Source: Halomonas korlensis
Lineage (GTDB): Bacteria > Pseudomonadota > Gammaproteobacteria > Pseudomonadales > Halomonadaceae
Assembly: GCF_900116705.1 (NCBI RefSeq)
Contig: NZ_FPBP01000003.1
Span: 248,001 to 312,000, forward strand
Length of the DNA stretch: 64,000 bases
Direction of reading: 5' to 3'
Position numbers and translations under genes: made by a program. Below, piece by piece: positions 63,473-64,000 of the stretch. Within the stretch, counting starts at the first letter, position 1. Each line of letters opens with the position of its first letter. The notes under the pieces were generated by a model, which was not told the DNA's origin, did not search any database, and was given only the letters and a program-made list of their open reading frames with translations.

Positions 63473-64000
63473 TCAGGGCGCGGGTGCGGCGGCGCCGAGG
63501 AAACGCTCCTGCCAATAGTCCAGGGCCACCGAGGTGGTGGTGACGTGACGTCCGCGGCCGGGGGCATGGATCATCTGGCCGCCGCCCAGATAGATGCCGA
63601 CATGGCTAGCCTTGCCGCCACGGGCGGTATCGAAGAACAGCAGGTCACCTGGTCTTGCGGCATCGACCCGCGGCAGGGTGGCGAACTGCTGATGTGAGGT
63701 GCGCGGCACGGAAATGCCGGCGCGCGAGTAGCTCAGCTGCACCAGCCCGGAACAATCCAGCCCGCTCTCGCTGGCACCGCCGAAACGGTACGGCGTGCCG
63801 AGGGTGCGTTTCGCCTCGGCAAGGATCAGGGCACGGTCGAGGGAAAGCTCACCCGCGTCGTCACGGGTGGTGAGTTCGCGTCCGGCACAGCCGGCGAGCA
63901 GCAGGATGCCCAAAGATAACGCTAGCAGGCGTGTAACCGGCCAAAGGAAGCCTCCGGCCGGAGGTCGTTCACGATACGCAGCGACAAGGCAGTCGGGCAT
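63473..64000 (-). CDS. NlpC/P60-family lipoprotein endopeptidase
   Basis: The 175-residue protein (from an ATG at the window's last base; it may begin further out) has a lipoprotein signal (LSLGILLLAGC) and the NlpC/P60 catalytic core: DCSGLVQLSYSR for the cysteine, ASHVGIYLGGG for the histidine, and a third polar residue in IHAPG. Such enzymes cut peptidoglycan cross-links or stem peptides. Confidence 0.88.
   Translation of the reverse strand: MPDCLVAAYRERPPAGGFLWPVTRLLALSLGILLLAGCAGRELTTRDDAGELSLDRALILAEAKRTLGTPYRFGGASESGLDCSGLVQLSYSRAGISVPRTSHQQFATLPRVDAARPGDLLFFDTARGGKASHVGIYLGGGQMIHAPGRGRHVTTTSVALDYWQERFLGAAAPAP

Overview
The window reads as a GC-rich gammaproteobacterial chromosome. 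The protein flavour and gene order (ubiTUV, nirS/nirN, norR-ytfE, narGHJI followed by ppiC, moeA and dnr, PBP5-type DacA with a SPOR domain) suggest a denitrifying member of the Halomonadaceae. The genus is an inference from general resemblance; no database search was possible. About 50 coding genes are tightly packed. I found no tRNA, rRNA, CRISPR array, insertion sequence or integrase.

Layout. 1-6.2 kb: the end of a probable class II ribonucleotide reductase, then the oxygen-independent ubiquinone genes ubiT and ubiUV, an exported DUF6448 protein, a membrane-anchored AraC-type regulator, a globin and a small conserved protein. 6.2-8.9 kb: a Yip1-like membrane protein, a MarR regulator and a cytochrome P450 behind an FNR/Dnr-like box. 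8.9-16.7 kb: NO-stress genes (hemerythrin, ytfE) facing norR across a sigma-54/NorR promoter, then an RND efflux pair. 16.7-27.5 kb: an NsrR-like site before an exported peptide and a stand-alone sdhB, then nirFC (minus) facing nirS-nirDLGHJEN (plus), a nearly complete cytochrome cd1 and heme d1 set. 27.5-30.2 kb: an AT-rich islet with a sulfotransferase-like gene, a cytochrome c'-like gene and a small helical protein. 30.3-38.5 kb: nnrS, sirB2, norCBQD and a facing norE/norF-like operon. 38.6-54.5 kb: narK1, narK2, narXL, narGHJI-ppiC-moeA-dnr. 54.6-59.4 kb: a cyanophycin operon (cphB, cphA, iadA). 59.4-64 kb: ordinary housekeeping and transport genes.

How it fits together. NarGHI reduces nitrate to nitrite, NarK1/NarK2 move nitrate and nitrite, NirS reduces nitrite to NO, and NorCB reduces NO to N2O. 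No nosZ, nap, nirM or cytochrome c551 gene lies in the window. UbiTUV would supply quinone without O2. MoeA supports molybdopterin cofactor assembly, and PpiC probably helps fold secreted parts or nitrate reductase. Control looks layered. Dnr/FNR-type boxes (TTGAY-N4-RTCAN) precede nirS, nirCF, norCB, nnrS, the norE operon, ubiT, ubiUV/globin and the P450. NsrR-like 23-mers precede norCB and the sdhB mini-operon, NorR with sigma-54 drives ytfE, and a NarL-type 7-2-7 site precedes narK2.

The most interesting leads are the P450 with an FNR/Dnr-like box that lacks the usual acid residue of the oxygen-activating I-helix pair, the stand-alone SdhB behind an NsrR-like operator, the long stem-loop in the narK2 leader, and the cyanophycin operon next to the denitrification genes.
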